64,000 nt of DNA from Tetragonia tetragonoides. Lineage: Eukaryota > Streptophyta > Magnoliopsida > Caryophyllales > Aizoaceae. The notes beneath the pieces are model-generated. The model was not told where the DNA came from and made no database searches. It saw only the letters and a list, made by a program, of their open reading frames with translations. Below, in pieces: positions 25,041-38,262 of this stretch. The stretch is from assembly GCA_038025085.1 (NCBI GenBank), contig CM076152.1, positions 23,954,001 through 24,018,000 of the forward strand, given 5' to 3'. A program made the translations under genes and the position numbers. The stretch's first letter is position 1. Every line of letters starts with the position of its first letter.

Positions 25041-25357
25041 TTGTGAATACATTCAAAATTTTGAGTTGAAGCTTGTTTGTACTTGTAAACATCCTTGGTG
25101 TAGTTTCTCACTCCAATGAATGCAAACAAAGCTTTTGGGTGCTTTCTCTGAAAATACAACACAAAAGAACTCAATCTCTTTCACCCCAGTCGTAAGAGCT
25201 GTTAAAACGCGTAAATGCATTCAAAAGGTGGAGTTAAAGCTTGTTTTTACTTGTAAACATCCTTGGTGTAGTTTCTCACTCAAATGAATGCAAACAAAGC
25301 ATTTGGGTGCTTTCTTTGAAAATACAACACAAAAGAACTCAATCTCTTTTACCCTAA
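25041..25357 (+). repeat. satellite block, + orientation, 1.9 units
   Basis: Bounded by ATTTGATTGTGAATACATTC at 25036 and the fused ACCCTAAGAAAAAGCACCC at 25352. This inverted piece is absent from the partner copy, which runs straight through at about 61300. Confidence 0.9.
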
Positions 25358-26252
25358 GAAAAAGCACCCAAAATTAAGAAACAGCACCCAAATGCTTTGT
25401 TTGCATTCACTTGAGTGAGAAACATAACCAAGGATGTTTACAAGTACCAACAAGCTTCAACTTAAGCTTTTGAATGCATATACGCGTTTTAAAACCTCAT
25501 ACGACTAGGGTGAAAGAGATTGAGTTCTTTTGTGTTGTATTTTCAGAGAAAGCACCCAAAATCTTTGTTTGCATTCATTGGAGTGAGAAACTACACCAAG
25601 GATGTTTACAACTACAAACAAGCTTCAACTCAAGCTTTTGAATGTATTTACGCGTTTTAAAAGCTCATATGACTAGGGTTAAAGAGATTGAGGTCTTTTG
25701 TGTTGTATATTAAGAGAAAGCACCCAAATGCTTTGTTTGCATTCATTTGAGTGAGAAACTATACCAAGGATGTTTACAAGCACAAACAAGCTTTAACTCC
25801 ACCTTTTGAATGCATTTACGCATTTTAACAGCTCTTACAACTAGGGTGAAAGAGATTGAGTTCTTTTGTGTTGTATATTTAGAGAAATCACCCAAATGGT
25901 TTGTTTGCATTCACTTGAGTAAGAAACTACACCAAGGATGTTTACAAGTACAAACAAGTTTCAACTCAAGCTTTTGAATGGATTTACGCGTTTTAACAGC
26001 TCTCACGACTAGGCGAAAAGAGATTGAGTTGTTTTGTGTTGTATATTAAGAAAAAGCTCGCAAATGCTTTGTTTACATTCATTTGAGTGTGAAACTACAC
26101 CAAGGATGTTTACAACTACAAACAAGCTTTAACTCAAGCTTTTGAATGTATTTACGCGTTTTAACAGCTCTTACGACTAGGGTGAAAGAGATTAAGTTCT
26201 TTTCTGTTGTATATTAAGAGAAAGCACACAAATGCTTTATTTGCATTCATTT
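25358..26252 (-). repeat. satellite block, - orientation, 5.3 units
   Basis: Marked by CACTTGAGTGAGAAACATAA (25409), shared with 61333. Two units of this block are missing in the partner. Confidence 0.9.
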
Positions 26253-28345
26253 GATTGTGAATACATTCAAAATTTTGAGTTGAAGCTTGTTTGTACTTGT
26301 AAACATCCTTGGTGTAGTTTCTCACTCCAATGAATGCAAACAAAGCTTTTGGGTGCTTTCTCTGAAAATACAACACAAAAGAACTCAATCTCTTTCACCC
26401 TAGATGTAACAGCTATTAAAACGCGTAAATGCATTCAAAAGCTTGAGTTGAAGCTTGTTTGTACTTGTAAACATTCTTGGTGTAGTTTCTTACTGAAATG
26501 AATGCAAACAAAGCTTTTGGTTGCTTTCTCTTAAAATCCAACACAAAAGAAGTCAATCTTTTTTACCCAAGTCATATGAGCTTTTAAAACGCGTAAATGC
26601 ATTCAAAAGCTTGAGTTGAAGCTTGTTTGTACTTGTAAACATTCTTGGTGTAGTTTCTCACTCAAATGAATGCAAACAAAGCATTTGTGTCATTTCTCTT
26701 AATATACAACACAAAAGAACTCAAATCTCTTTCACCCTAGTTGTAAGAGCTGTTAAAATGCCTAACTGCGTTCAAAAGGTTGAGTTAAAGCTTGTTTGTA
26801 CTTGTAAACATCCTTGGTGTAGTTTCTCCCTCCAATGAATGCAAACAAAGCTTTTGGGTGCTTTCTCTGAAAATACAACACAAAAGAATTCAATCTCTTT
26901 CACCCTCGTAAGAGCTGTTAAAACGCGTAAATGCATTCAAAAGGTGAGTTAAAGCTTGTTTGTACTTGTAAATATCCTTGGTGTAGTTTCTCACTCAAAT
27001 GAATGCAAACAAAGCTTTTGTTTGCTTTCTCTTAAAATACAACACGAAAGAACTCAATCTTTTTCACCCTAGTCATATGAGATTTTAAAACGCGTAAATG
27101 CATTCAAAAGCTTGAGTTTAAGCTTGTTTGTACTTGTAAACATCCTTGGTGTAGTTTCTCACTCCAATGAATGCAAACAAAGCATTTGTGTGATTTCTCT
27201 TAATATACAACACAAAAGAACTCAATCTCTTACACCCTAGTTGTAAGAGCTGTTAAAATGCGTAAATGCGTTCAAAAGGTTGAGTTAAAGCTTGTTTGTA
27301 CTTGTAAACATCCTTGGTGTAGTTTCTCCCTCAAAGGAATGCAAACAAAGCATTTGGGTGCTTTCTCTTAATATACAACACAAAAGAACTCAATCTCTTT
27401 CACCCTAGATGTAAGAGCTGTGAAAAACGCGTAAATGCATTCAAAAGGTGGAGTTAATGCTTGTTTGTACTTGTAAACATCCTTGGTGTAGTTTCTCACT
27501 CAAATGAATTGAAACAAAGTATTTGGATGCATTCTCTTAATATACAACACAAAAGAACTCAAATCTCTTTCACCCTACTCGTATGAGCTTTCAAAACGCG
27601 TAAATGCATTCAAAAGCTTGAGTTGAAGCTTGTTTGTACTTGTAAGCATCCTAGGTGCAGTTTCACACTCAAATGTATCCGAACAAAGTATTTGGATGCT
27701 TTCTCTTAATGTACAACACAAAAGAACTCAAATCTCTTTCACCCTACTCGTATGAGCTTTTAAAACGCGTAAATGCATTCAAAAGCTTGAGTTGAAGCAT
27801 GTTTGTACATTTAAACATCCTAGGTGTAGTTTCTCTTTCAAATGAATGCAAACAAAACATTTGGGTGCTTTCTCTTAATGAACAACACAAAAGAACTCAA
27901 TCTTTATCACCCTAGTCGTAAGAGCTGTTAAAACGCGTAAATGCATTCAAAAGCTTGAGTTGAAGCTTGTATGTACGCGTAAACGCGTAAAAATGTACAA
28001 ACATGCTTACTTTGGTGACATTATGGTCAAGGTCACCCAAATGCTTTCTTTGCATTCATTATGCACCCAAACGCGTAAATGCATTCAAAAGCTTGCATTC
28101 AAAACCTTGAGTTCAAGCTTGTTTGTACTTGTAAACATCCAAGGTGTAGTTTCACACGCAAATGAATGCAAACAAAGTGTTTGGATGCTTTCTCTTAATA
28201 TACAACAAAAAGAACTCAAATCTCTTTCACCCTATTCGTATGGGCTTTTAAAACGCGTAAATGTATTCAAAAGCTTGAGTTGAAGCTTGTTTGTACTTGT
28301 AAACATCCTAGGTGTAGTTTCACACTCAAATGAATGCAAACAAAT
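26253..28345 (+). repeat. satellite block, + orientation, 12.5 units
   Basis: Starts with the GTGAATACATTC junction at 26246. From about 27500 on, units carry AAAGTATTTGGATGC and CACCCTACTCGTATGAGC, a local subtype shared with the partner up to the window edge. It includes the island at 27972-28075. Confidence 0.9.
27972..28075. other. insert-bearing, diverged unit; inverted partner at about 53110-53245
   Basis: After a doubled ACGCGTAAACGCG (27974-27988) come GTACAAACATGCTTACTTTG and TTGGTGACATTATGGTC (28012), none of which occur in ordinary units; satellite sequence returns at CACCCAAATGC. The same sequence in reverse lies at 53150-53245. It looks like a captured short sequence that was then duplicated in inverted form with its satellite flanks. 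Confidence 0.75.
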
Positions 28346-28935
28346 GAATACGAGTAAGGTGAAAGAGATTTGAGGTCTTTTGTGTTGTATATTAAGAGAA
28401 TGCACCCAAATGCTTTGTTTGCATTCATTTGAGTGAGAAACTACACCAACGATGTTTACAAGTACAAACAAGCTTTAACTCCACCTTTTGAATGCATTTA
28501 AGCGTTTTAACAGCTCTTACATCTAGGGTGAAAGAGATTGAGTTCTTTTGTGTTGTATATTAAGAGAAAGCACCCAAATACTTTGTTTGCATTCATTTGA
28601 GTGAGAAACTACACCAAGGATGTTTACAAGTACAAACAAGCTTCAACTCAAGCTTTTGAAAGCATTTACGCGTTTTAAAACCTCATACGACTGGGGTGAA
28701 AGAGATTGAGGTCTTTTGTGTTGTATATTAAGAGAAAGCACCCAAATGCTTTGTTTGCATTCAATTGAGTGAGAAACTACACCAAGGATGTTTACAAGTA
28801 CAAACAAGCTTTAACTCCACCTTTTGAATGCATTTACACGTTTTAACAGCTCTTACATCTAGGGTGAAAGAGATTGAGTTCTTTTGTGTTGTATATTAAG
28901 AGAAAGCGCCCAAATGCTTTATTTGCATTCATTTG
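28346..28935 (-). repeat. satellite block, - orientation, 3.5 units
   Basis: Switches in at GAATACGAGTAAGGTG (28345), a spelling also found as ACTCGTATTCATTTG at 52855. Confidence 0.9.
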
Positions 28936-29050
28936 ATTGTTTGTACTTGTAAATTCAAAAGCTGAATGCAAACAAAATTAAGAAACTGTTTAAAACGCGT
29001 AAACATCCTTGGTTAAGTTTCTCACTCAAATGAATGCCAACAAAGCTTTT
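28936..29050 (+). repeat. short + block between two junction types
   Basis: Only 115 bp: junction ATTGTTTGTACTTGTAAATTC-like at 28935, ACTGTTTAAAACGCGTAAAC (28985), then half a unit up to the fold-back centred at 29050. Confidence 0.88.
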
Positions 29051-31520
29051 GGTTGCTTTGTATGCATTCATTTGAGTGAGAAACTACACCAAGGATGTTT
29101 ACAAGTACAAACAAGCTTCAACTGAAGCTTTTTATTGCATTTAAGCATTTTAAAACCTCATACGACTAGGGTGAAAGAGATTGAGTTCTTTTGTGTTGTA
29201 TATTAAGAGAAATCACCCAAATGGTTTGTTTGCATTCATTTGGGTGAGAAACTACACCAAGGATGTTTACAAGTACAAAAAAGTTTCAACTCAAGCTTTT
29301 GAAAGCATTTACGTGTTTTAACAGCTCTTACGACTAGGCGAAAAGAGATTGAGTTCTTTTGTGTTGTATATTAAGAAAAAGCTCGCAAATGCTTTTTCTA
29401 CATTCATTTGAGTGTGAAACTACCCCAAGGATGTTTACAACTACAAACAAGCTTGAACTCAAGCTTTTGAATGCATTTAAGCGTTTTAAAAGCTCATACG
29501 ACAAGGGTGAAAGAGATAGAGTTCTTTTGTGTTGTATATTAAGAGAACGCACCCAAATGTTTTCTTTGCATTTATTTGAGTGAGAAACTACACCAAAGAT
29601 GTTTACAAGTACCAACAAGCTTCAACTTAAGCTTTTGAACGCATATACGCGTTTTCAAACTTCATACGACTAGGGTGAAAAAGATTGAGTTCTTTTGTGT
29701 TGTATTTTCAGAGAAAGCACCCAAAAGCTTTGTTTGCATTCATTGGAGTGAGAAAATACACCAAGGATGTTTACAAGTACAAACAAGCTTCAACTCAAGC
29801 TTTTGAATGTATTTACGCGTTTTAAAAGCTCATATGACTAGGGTGAAAGAGATTGAGGTCTTTTGTGTTGTATATTAAGAGAAAGCACCCAAATGCTTTG
29901 TTTCCATTCATTTGAGTGAAAAACTACACCAAGGATGTTTACAAGTACAAAAAAGCTTTAACTCCACCTTTTGAATGCATTTACGCGTTTTAAAAGCTCA
30001 TATGCCTAGGGTGAAAAAGATTGAGTTCTTTTGTGTTGTATATTAAGAGAAAGCACCCAAATGCTTTGTTTGCATTCATTTGAGTGAGAAACTTAACCAA
30101 GGATGTTTAGAAGTACAAACAAGCTTCAACTCAAGCTTTTGAATGTATTTACGCGTTTTAACAGCTCTTACGATTAGGGTGAAAGAGATTTGAGGTCTTT
30201 TGTGTTGTATATTAACAGAAAGCACCCAAATGCTTTGTTTGCATTCATTTGAGTGAGAAACTACACCAAGGATGTATACAAGTACAAACAAGCTTTAACT
30301 CCACCTTTTGAATGCATTTACGCGTTTTAACAGGTTTTACGACTAGGGTGAAAGAGATTGAGTTCTTTTGTGTTGTATTTTTAGAGAAAGCACCCAAAAG
30401 CTTTGTTTGCATTCATTGGAGTGAGAAACTACACCAAGCATGTTTACAAGTACAAACAAGCTTCAACTCAATCTTTTGAATGTATTTACGCGTTTTAAAA
30501 CCTCATATTACTAGGGTGAAAGAGATTGAGGTCTTTTGTGTTGTATATTAAGAGAAAGCACCCAAATGCTTTGTTTGCATTCATTTGAGTGAGAAACTAC
30601 ACCAAGGATGTTTACAAGTACAAATAAGCTTTAACTCCACCTTTTGAATGCATTTACGCGTTTTAAAAGCTCTTACATCTAGGGTGAAAGAGATTGAGTT
30701 CTTTTGTGTTGTATATTAAGAGAAAGCACCCAAATGCTTTGTTTGCATTCATTTGAGGGAAAAACTGCACCAAGGATGTTTACAAGTACAAACAAGCTTT
30801 AACTCAAGCTTTTGAAAGCATTTACGCGTTTTAAAACCTCATACGACTAGGGTGAAACAGATTGAGTTCTTTTCTGTTGTATATTAAGAGAAAGCACCAA
30901 AATGCTTTGTTTGCATTTATTTGAGTGAGAAATTACACCAAGGATGTTTACAAGTACAAACAAGCTTCAACTCAAAACTTTGAATGTATTTACGCGTTTT
31001 ATCATCTCTTACGACTAGGGTGAAAGAGTTGAGGTCTTTCATGTTGTATATTAAGAGAAAGCACCCAAATGCTTTCTTTGCATTAATTTGAGTGAAAAAC
31101 TACACCAAGGATGTTTACAAGTTCAAACAAGTTTTAACTCAAGCTTTTGAATGCATTTAACCGTTTTAACAGCTCTTACATCCAGGGTGAAAGAGATTGA
31201 GTTCTTTTGTGTTGTATATTAAGAGAAAGCACCCAAATGCTTTTTATGCATTCATTTGAGTCAGAAACTACACCAGGGATGTTGACAAGTACAAACAAGC
31301 TTTAACTCCACCTTTTGAATGCATTTTCGCGTTTTAACAGCTCTTACATCTAGGGTGAAAGCGATTGAGTTCTTTTGTGTTGTATATTAAGAGAAAGCAC
31401 CCAAATGCTTTGTATGCATTCATTTGAGTGAGAAACTACACCAAGGATGTTTACAAGTTCAAACAAGCTTTAACTTCACCTTTTGAATGCATTTACGTGT
31501 TTTAACAGCTCTTACAACTA
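29051..31520 (-). repeat. satellite block, - orientation, about 14.7 units
   Basis: A dimer copy lies at 29334-29618. The GAAAGAGTTGAGG module lies at 30830-31160. The last units are of the ACTCCACCTTTTGAATGC subtype. Confidence 0.9.
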
Positions 31521-31906
31521 GATGTATTCAAAACGCGCAAATGCATTCAAAAGGTGGAGTTAAAGGTTGTTTGTACTTGTAAACATCCTTGGTGTAGTTT
31601 CTCCCTCAAATGAATGCGAACAAAGCATTTGGGTGCTTTCTCTTAATATAAAACATGAAAGAACTCAATCTCTTTCACCCTAGATGTAAGAGCTGTTAAA
31701 ACGCGTAAATGCATTCAAAAGGTGGAGTTAAAGCTTGTTTGTACTTGTAATCATCCTTGGTGTAGTTTCTCACTTAAATGAATGCAAACGAAGCATTTGG
31801 GTGCTTTCTGTTAATATACAACACAAAAGACCTCAAATCTCTTTCACCCTAATCGTAAGAGCTGTTAAAACGCGTAAATACATTCAAAAGCTTGAGTTGA
31901 AGCTTC
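31521..31906 (+). repeat. satellite block, + orientation, 2.3 units
   Basis: Entered at CAACTAGATGTATTCAAAAC (31516), a joint repeated with one change at 38257. Ends at a spacer-less palindrome. Confidence 0.88.
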
Positions 31907-31940
31907 AACTTAAGCTTTTGAATGCATATACGCGTTTTAA
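31865..31940. repeat. spacer-less palindrome at an orientation switch
   Basis: The centre lies between 31902 and 31903 in GTTGAAGCTTCAAC. Arms extend at least through AAAAGCTTGAG and CTTAAGCTTTT, and on through ACGCGTAAATACATTC against GAATGCATATACGCGT, with about three mismatches in 40 bp. The two halves are different unit variants, so it is not a simple copying artefact of one unit. Confidence 0.88.
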
Positions 31941-32085
31941 AACCTCATACGACTAGGGTGAAAGAGATTGAGTTCTTTTGTGTTGTATTTTCAGAGAAAG
32001 CACCCAAAAGCTTTGTTTGCATTCATTGGAGTGAGAAACTACACCAAGCATGTTTACAAGTACAAACAAGCTTCAACTCAAAATT
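31907..32085 (-). repeat. single inverted unit
   Basis: One - unit of the TTTTCAGAGAAAGC, CATTGGAGTGAG subtype. It closes at CAAAATTTTGGGTGCTTTC (32081), where it fuses to + sequence. Confidence 0.88.
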
Positions 32086-33175
32086 TTGGGTGCTTTCTCT
32101 TAATTTACAACAGAAAAGAACTCAATCTCTTTCACCCTAGTCGTAAGAGCTGTTAAAACGTGTAAATACATTTAAAAGCTTGAGTTGAAGCTTGTTTGTA
32201 CTTGTAAACATCCTTGGTGTAGTTTCTCACTCCAATAAATGCAAACAATGCTTTTGGGTGCTTTCTCTGAAAATACAACACAAAAGAGCCCAATCTCTTT
32301 CACCCTAGTCGTATGAGGTTTTAAAACGCGTATATGCATTCAAAAGCTTAAGTTGAAGCTTGTTGGTACTTGTAAATATCTTTGGTGTAGTTTCTCACTC
32401 AAATGAATGCAAAGAAAACATTTGGGTGCGTTCTCTTAATATACAACACAAAAGAACTCTATCTCTTTCACCCTTGTCATATGAGCTTTTAAAACGCTTA
32501 AATGCATTCAAAAGCTTGAGTTCAAACTTGTTTGTAGTTGTAAACATCCATGGGGTAGTTTCACACTCAAATGAACGTAAACAAAGCATTTGCGAGCTTT
32601 TTCTTAATACACAAAAGAACTCAATCTCTTTTCGCCTAGTCGTAAGAGCTGTTAAAACGCGTAAATGCATTCAAAAGCTTGAGTTGAAACTTGTTTGTAC
32701 TTGTAAACATCCTTGGTGTAGTTTCTCACTCAAATGAATTCAAACCAACCATTTGGGTGATTTCTCTTAACATACAACACAAAAGAACTCAATCTCTTTC
32801 ACCCTAGTTGTAAGAGCTGTTAAAATGCGTAAATGCATTCAAAAGGTGGAGTTAAAGCTTGTTTGTGCTTTCAAACATCCTTAGTGTAGTTTCTCACTTA
32901 AATGAATGTAAACAAAGACCTTAATTTCTTTTACCCTAGTCGTATGAGCTTTTAAAACGGGTAAATACATTCAAAAGCTTGGTTTGAAGCTTGTTGGTAC
33001 TTGTAAACATCATTGGTCAAGTTTCTCACTCAAATGAATGCAAACAAAGCATTTGGGTGCTTTCTCTTAATATACAACACAAAAGAACTCAATCTTTTTC
33101 ACCCTAGTCATATGAGCTTTTAAAACGCGTAAATGCATTCAAAAGCTTGAGTTGAAGCTTGTTTGTACTTGTAAA
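32086..33175 (+). repeat. satellite block, + orientation, 6.5 units
   Basis: A dimer copy (32360-32644) has a small deletion in its second unit (CTTAATACACAAAAG at 32603 instead of TTAATATACAACAC). Ends at GTAAAAAGATTGAG. Confidence 0.9.
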
Positions 33176-33750
33176 AAGATTGAGTTCTTTTGTGTTGTAT
33201 AGTAAGCGAACGCACCCAAATGTTTTCTTTGCATTCATTTGAGTGAGAAACTACACCAAAGATGTTTACAAGTACCAACAAGCTTCAACTTAAGCTTTTG
33301 AATGCATATAGGCGTTTTAAAAGCTCATATGACTAGGGTGAAAAAGATTGAGTTCTTTTGTGTTGTATTTTAAGAGAAAGCAACAAAAAGCTTAGTTTGC
33401 ATTCATTTCAGTGAGAAACTACACCAAGAATGTTTACAAGTACAAACAAGCTTCAACTCAAGCTTTTGAATGCATTTACGCGTTTTAAAAGCTCATATGA
33501 CTAGGGTGGAAGAGATTGAGGTCTTTTGTGTTGTATATTAAGAGAAAGCCCCCAAATGCTTTGCTTGCATTCATCTGAGTGAGAAACTACACCAAGGATG
33601 TTTACAAGTACAAACAAGCTTTAACTCCACCTTTTGAATGCATTTACGCGTTTTAACAGCTTTTACGACTAGGGTGAAAGAGATTGAGTTCTTTTGTGTT
33701 GTATTTTCAGAGAAAGCACCCAAAAGCTTTGTTTGCATTCATTTGATTGT
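33176..33750 (-). repeat. satellite block, - orientation, 3.4 units
   Basis: Opens with a half dimer (GCGAACGCACCC, 33206) and ends at the ATTTGATTGTGAATACATTC junction at 33742. Confidence 0.9.
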
Positions 33751-35792
33751 GAATACATTCAAAATTTTGATTTGAAGCTTGTTTGTACTTGCAAGCATCC
33801 TTGGTGTAGTTTCTCACTCCAATGAATGCAAAGAAAACATTTGGGTGCGGTCTCTGAAAATACAACACAAAAGAACTCAATCTCTTTCACCCTTGTCGTA
33901 CGAGGTTTTAAAACGCGTATATGCATTCAAAAACTTAATTTGAAGCTTGTTGGTACTTGTAAACATCTTTGGTGTAGTTTCTCACTCAAATGAATGCAAA
34001 GAAAACATTTGGGTGCGTTCTCTTAATATACAACACAAAAGAACTCTATCTCTTTCACCCTTGTCCTATGAGCTTTTAAAACGCTTAAATGCATTCAAAA
34101 GCTTAAGTTCAAGCTTGTTTGTAGTTGTAAACATCCGTGGGGTAGTTTCACACTCAAATGAATGAAAACAAAGCATTTGCGAGCGTTTTCTTAATATACA
34201 ACACAAAAGAACTCAATCTCTTTTCGCCTAGTCGTAAGAGCTGTTAAAACGCGTAAATGCATTCAAAAGCTTGAGTTGAAACTTGTTTGTACTTGTAAAC
34301 ATCCTTGGTGTAGTTTCTCACTCAAATGAATTCAAACAAACCATTTGGGTGATTTCTCTTAATATACAACACAAAAGAACTCGATCTCTTTCACCCTAGT
34401 TATAAGAGCTGTTAAAATGCGTAAATGCATTCAAAAGGTGGAGTTAAAGCTTGTTTGTGCTTGTAAACATCCTTGGTATAGTTTCTCACTCAAATGATAG
34501 CAAACAAAGCATTTGGGTGCTTTCTCTTAATATACAACACAAAAGAACTCAATCTCTTTCACCCTAGATGTAAGAGCTGTTAAAACGCGTAAATGCATTC
34601 AAAAGCTTGAGTTGAAACTTGTTTGTACTTGTAAACATCCTTGGTGTAGTTTCTCACTCAAATGAATTCAAACAAACCATTTGGCTGATTTCTCTTAATA
34701 TACAACACAAAAGAACTCAATCTCTTTCACCCTAGTTGTAAGAGCTGTTAAAATGCGTAAATGCATTCAAAAGGTGGAGTTAAAGCTTGTTTGTGCTTGT
34801 AAACATCCTTGGTATAGTTTCTCACTCAAATGAATGCAAAAAAAGCATTTGGGTGCTTTCTCTTAATATACAACACAAAAGACCTCAATCTCTTTCACCC
34901 TAGTCGTATGAGGTTTTAAAACGCGTAAATGCTTTCAAAAGCTTGAGTTGAAGCTTGTTTGTACTTGTAAACATCCTTGGTGTAGTTTCTCACTCAAATG
35001 AATGCAAACAAAGCATTTGGGTGCTTTCGCTTAATATACAACACAAAAGACCTCAATCTCTTTCACCCTAGTCATATGAGCTTTTAAAAAGCGTAAATAC
35101 ATTCAAAAGCTTGAGTTAAAGCTTGTTTGTACTTGAAAACATCCATGGTGTAGTTTCTCACTCCAATGAATGCAAACAAAGCTTTTGGGTGCTTTCTCTG
35201 AAAATACAACACAAAAGAACTCAATCTCTTTCACCCTAGTCGTATGAGGTTTTAAAACGCGTATATGCATTCAAAAGCTTAAGTTGAAGCTTGTTGGTAC
35301 TTGTAAACATCCTTGGTTATGTTTCTCACTCAAATGAATGCATACAAAGCATTTGGGTGCTTTCTCTTAATATACAACACAAAAGAACACAATCTTTTTC
35401 ACCCTAGTCATATGAGCTTTTAAAACGCGTAAATGCATTCAAAAGCTTGAGTCGAAACTTGTTTGTACTTGTAAACATCCTTGGTGTAGCTTCTCACTCC
35501 AATGAATTCAAACAAACCATTTGGGTGATTTCTCTTAATATACAACACAAAAGAATTCAATCTCTTTCACCCTAGATGTAAGAGCTGTTAAAACGCGTAA
35601 ATGCATTCAAAAGGTGGAGTTAAAGCTTGTTTGTCCTTGTAAACATCCTTGGTGTAGTTTCTCACTCAAATGAATGCAAACAAAGCATTTGGGTGCTTTC
35701 TCTTAATATACAACACAAAAGAACTCAATCTCTTTCACCCTAGATGTAAGAGCTGTTAAAACGCGTAAATGCATTCAAAAGGTGGAGTTAAA
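33751..35792 (+). repeat. satellite block, + orientation, about 12 units, with a dimer repeat
   Basis: A dimer copy lies at 33947-34230. Then TTCAAACAAACCATTTGG occurs at 34331 and 34667, 336 bp apart, each followed by GTTAAAATGCGTAAATGC and CCTTGGTATAG, a repeated two-unit module. Confidence 0.9.
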
Positions 35793-36325
35793 TGCTTTGT
35801 TTACATTCATTTGAGTGTGAAACTACCCCAAGGATGTTTACAACTAAAAACAAGCTTGAACTCAAGCTTTTGAATGCATTTAAGCGTTTTAAAAGCTCAT
35901 ACGACAAGGGTGAAAGAGATTGAGTTCTATTGTGTTGTATTGTAAGAGAACGCACCCAAATGCTTTGTTTGCATTCATATGAGTGAGAAACTACACCAAG
36001 GATGTTTACAAGCACAAACAAGCTTTAACTCCACCTTTAGAATGCATTTACGCATTTTAACGGCTCTTACAACTAGGGTGAAATAGATTGAGTTCTTTTG
36101 TGTTGTATATTAAGAGAAATCACCCAAATGGTTTGTTTGCATTCATTTGAGTGAGAAACTACACCAAAGATGTTTACAAGTACAAACAAGCTTTAACTCC
36201 ACCTTTTGAATGCATATACGCGTTTTAAAACCTCATACGACTAGGGTGATAGAGATTGAGTTCTTTTGTGTTGTATTCATATGAGTGAGAAACTACACCC
36301 AAAAGCTTTGTTTGCATTCATTTGA
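35793..36325 (-). repeat. satellite block, - orientation, 3.2 units
   Basis: Entered by direct fusion (GTTAAATGCTTTG, 35786) into the middle of a dimer copy. A truncated unit near 36270-36300 joins TTGTGTTGTATTCATATG. Confidence 0.9.
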
Positions 36326-36700
36326 TTGTGAATGCATTCAAAAGCTTGAGTTGAAGCTTGTTTGTACTTGTAAACATCCTAGGTGTAGTTTCTCACTCCA
36401 ATGAATGCAAACAAAGCTTTTGCGTGCTTTCTCTGAAAATACAACACAAAAGAACTCAATCTCTTTCACCCTAGTCGTAAGAGCTGTTAAACGCGTAAAT
36501 GCATTCAAAAGGTGGAGTTAAAGCATGTTTGTACTTGTAAACATCCTTGGTGTAGTTTCTCACTCAAATGAATGCAAACAAAGCATTTGGGTGCTTTCTC
36601 TTAATATACAACACAAAAGACCCAATCTCTTTCACCCTAGTCATATGAGCTTTTAAAACGCGTAAATGCATTCAAAAGCTTGAGTTGAAGCTTGTTTGTA
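36326..36700 (+). repeat. satellite block, + orientation, 2.2 units
   Basis: The junction GATTGTGAATGCATTC at 36323 is a variant of the GTGAATACATTC type. The exit is through GTTTGTATATTAAG repeated within 30 bp (36699-36725). Confidence 0.88.
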
Positions 36701-38262
36701 TATTAAGTTCTTTTGTATATTAAGGATGTTTACAAGTACAAACAAGCTTTAACTCCACCTTTTGAATGCATTTACGCGTTTTAACAGCTCTTACATCTGG
36801 GGTGAAAGAGATTGAGTTCTTTGGTGTTGTATATTCAGAGAAAGCACACAAATGCTTTGTTTGCATTCATTTGAGAAAGAGAAACTACACCAAGAATGTT
36901 TACAAGTACAAACAAGCTTCAACTCAAGCTTTTGAAAGCATTTACGCGTTTTAAAACCTCACACGACCAGGGTGAAAGAGATTGAGTTCTTTTGTGTTGT
37001 ATATTAAGCGAAAGCATCCAAATACTTTATTTGCATTCATTTACAAGTACAAACAAGCTTCAACTCAAGCTTTTGAATGCATTTACGCGTTTTAACAGCT
37101 CTTACGATTAGGGTGAAAGAGATTGAGGTCTTTTGTGTTGTAAATTAAGAGAAAGCACCCAAATGCTTTGTTTGCATACATTTGAGTGAGAAACTACACC
37201 AAGGATGTTTACAAGTACAAATAAGCTTTAACTCCACCTTTTGAATGCATTTACGCGTTTTAACAGCTCTTACATCTAGGGTGAAAGAGATTGAGTTCTT
37301 TTGTGTTATATATTAAGAGAAAGCACCCAAATGCTTTGTTTGCATTCATTTGAGGGAGAAACTACACCAACGATGTTTACAAGTACAAACAAGCTACAAA
37401 TCAAGCTTTTGAAAGCATTTACGCGTTTTAAAACCTCATACGACTAGGGTGAAACAGATTGAGTTCTTTTCTGTTGTATATTAATAGAAAGCACCGAAAT
37501 GCTTTGTTTGCATTTATTTGAGTGAGAAACTACACCAAGGATGTGTACAAGTACAAACAAGCTTCAACTCAAAATTTTGAATGTATTTACGCGTTTTATC
37601 AGCTCTTACGACTAGGGTGAAAGAGTTGAGGTCTTTCGTGTTGTATATTAAGAGAAAGCACCCAAATGCTTTCTTTGCATTAATTTGAGTGAGAAACTAC
37701 ACCAAGGATGTTTACAAGTTCAAAAAAGTTTCAACTCAAGCTTTTGAATGCATTTACCCGTTTTAACAGCTCTTACGACTTAAATGAATGCGTTTTAAAA
37801 GCTCGCAAATGCTTTGTTTAAATTCATTTGAGTGTGAAACTACACCAAGGATGTTTACAACTACAAACAGGCTTCAACTCAAGCTTTTCAATGCATTTAC
37901 GCGTTTTAACAGCTCTTACATCTAGGGTGAAAGAGATTGAGTTCTTTTGTGTTGTATGTTAAGAGAAAGCACCCAAATGCTTTGTATGCATTCATTTGAG
38001 TTAGAAACTACACCAAGGATGTTTACAAGTACAAACAAGCTTTAACTCCACCTTTTGAATGCATTTACGCGTTTTAACAGCTCTTGCATCTAGGGTGAAA
38101 GAGATTGAGTTCTTTTGTGTTGTATATTAAGAGAGAGCACCCAAATGCTTTGTATGCATTCATTTGAGTGAGAAACTACACCAAGGATGTTTACAAGTAC
38201 AAACAAGCTTTAACTCCACCTTTTGAATGCATTTACACGTTTTAACAGCTCTTACAACTAGA
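36701..38262 (-). repeat. satellite block, - orientation, 9.3 units
   Basis: The stretch 37490-37960 has an inverted partner at 39240-39695. The joint CGACTTAAATGAATGCG at 37776 appears inverted at 39390. Confidence 0.9.

Larger units (their letters stand above)
18311..27736 (+). repeat. segmental duplication, copy A (partner about 54802-64000)
   Basis: Anchors with matching private variants: GGGTTC at 18323 and 54814 (offset 36491); GCGTTCTATTAATATAC near 18496 and 54987 (36491); ATTGTTTGTACTTG near 20705 and 57174 (36469); the fold-back centre at 21927 and 58394 (36467); the chimeric modules at 22487/58954 and 23107/59574 (36467); GAATTGAAAC at 27508 and 63770 (about 36263). Shifts of offset occur in steps close to multiples of 168. 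The partner runs off the end of the window, so the true length may exceed 9.3 kb. Confidence 0.88.
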
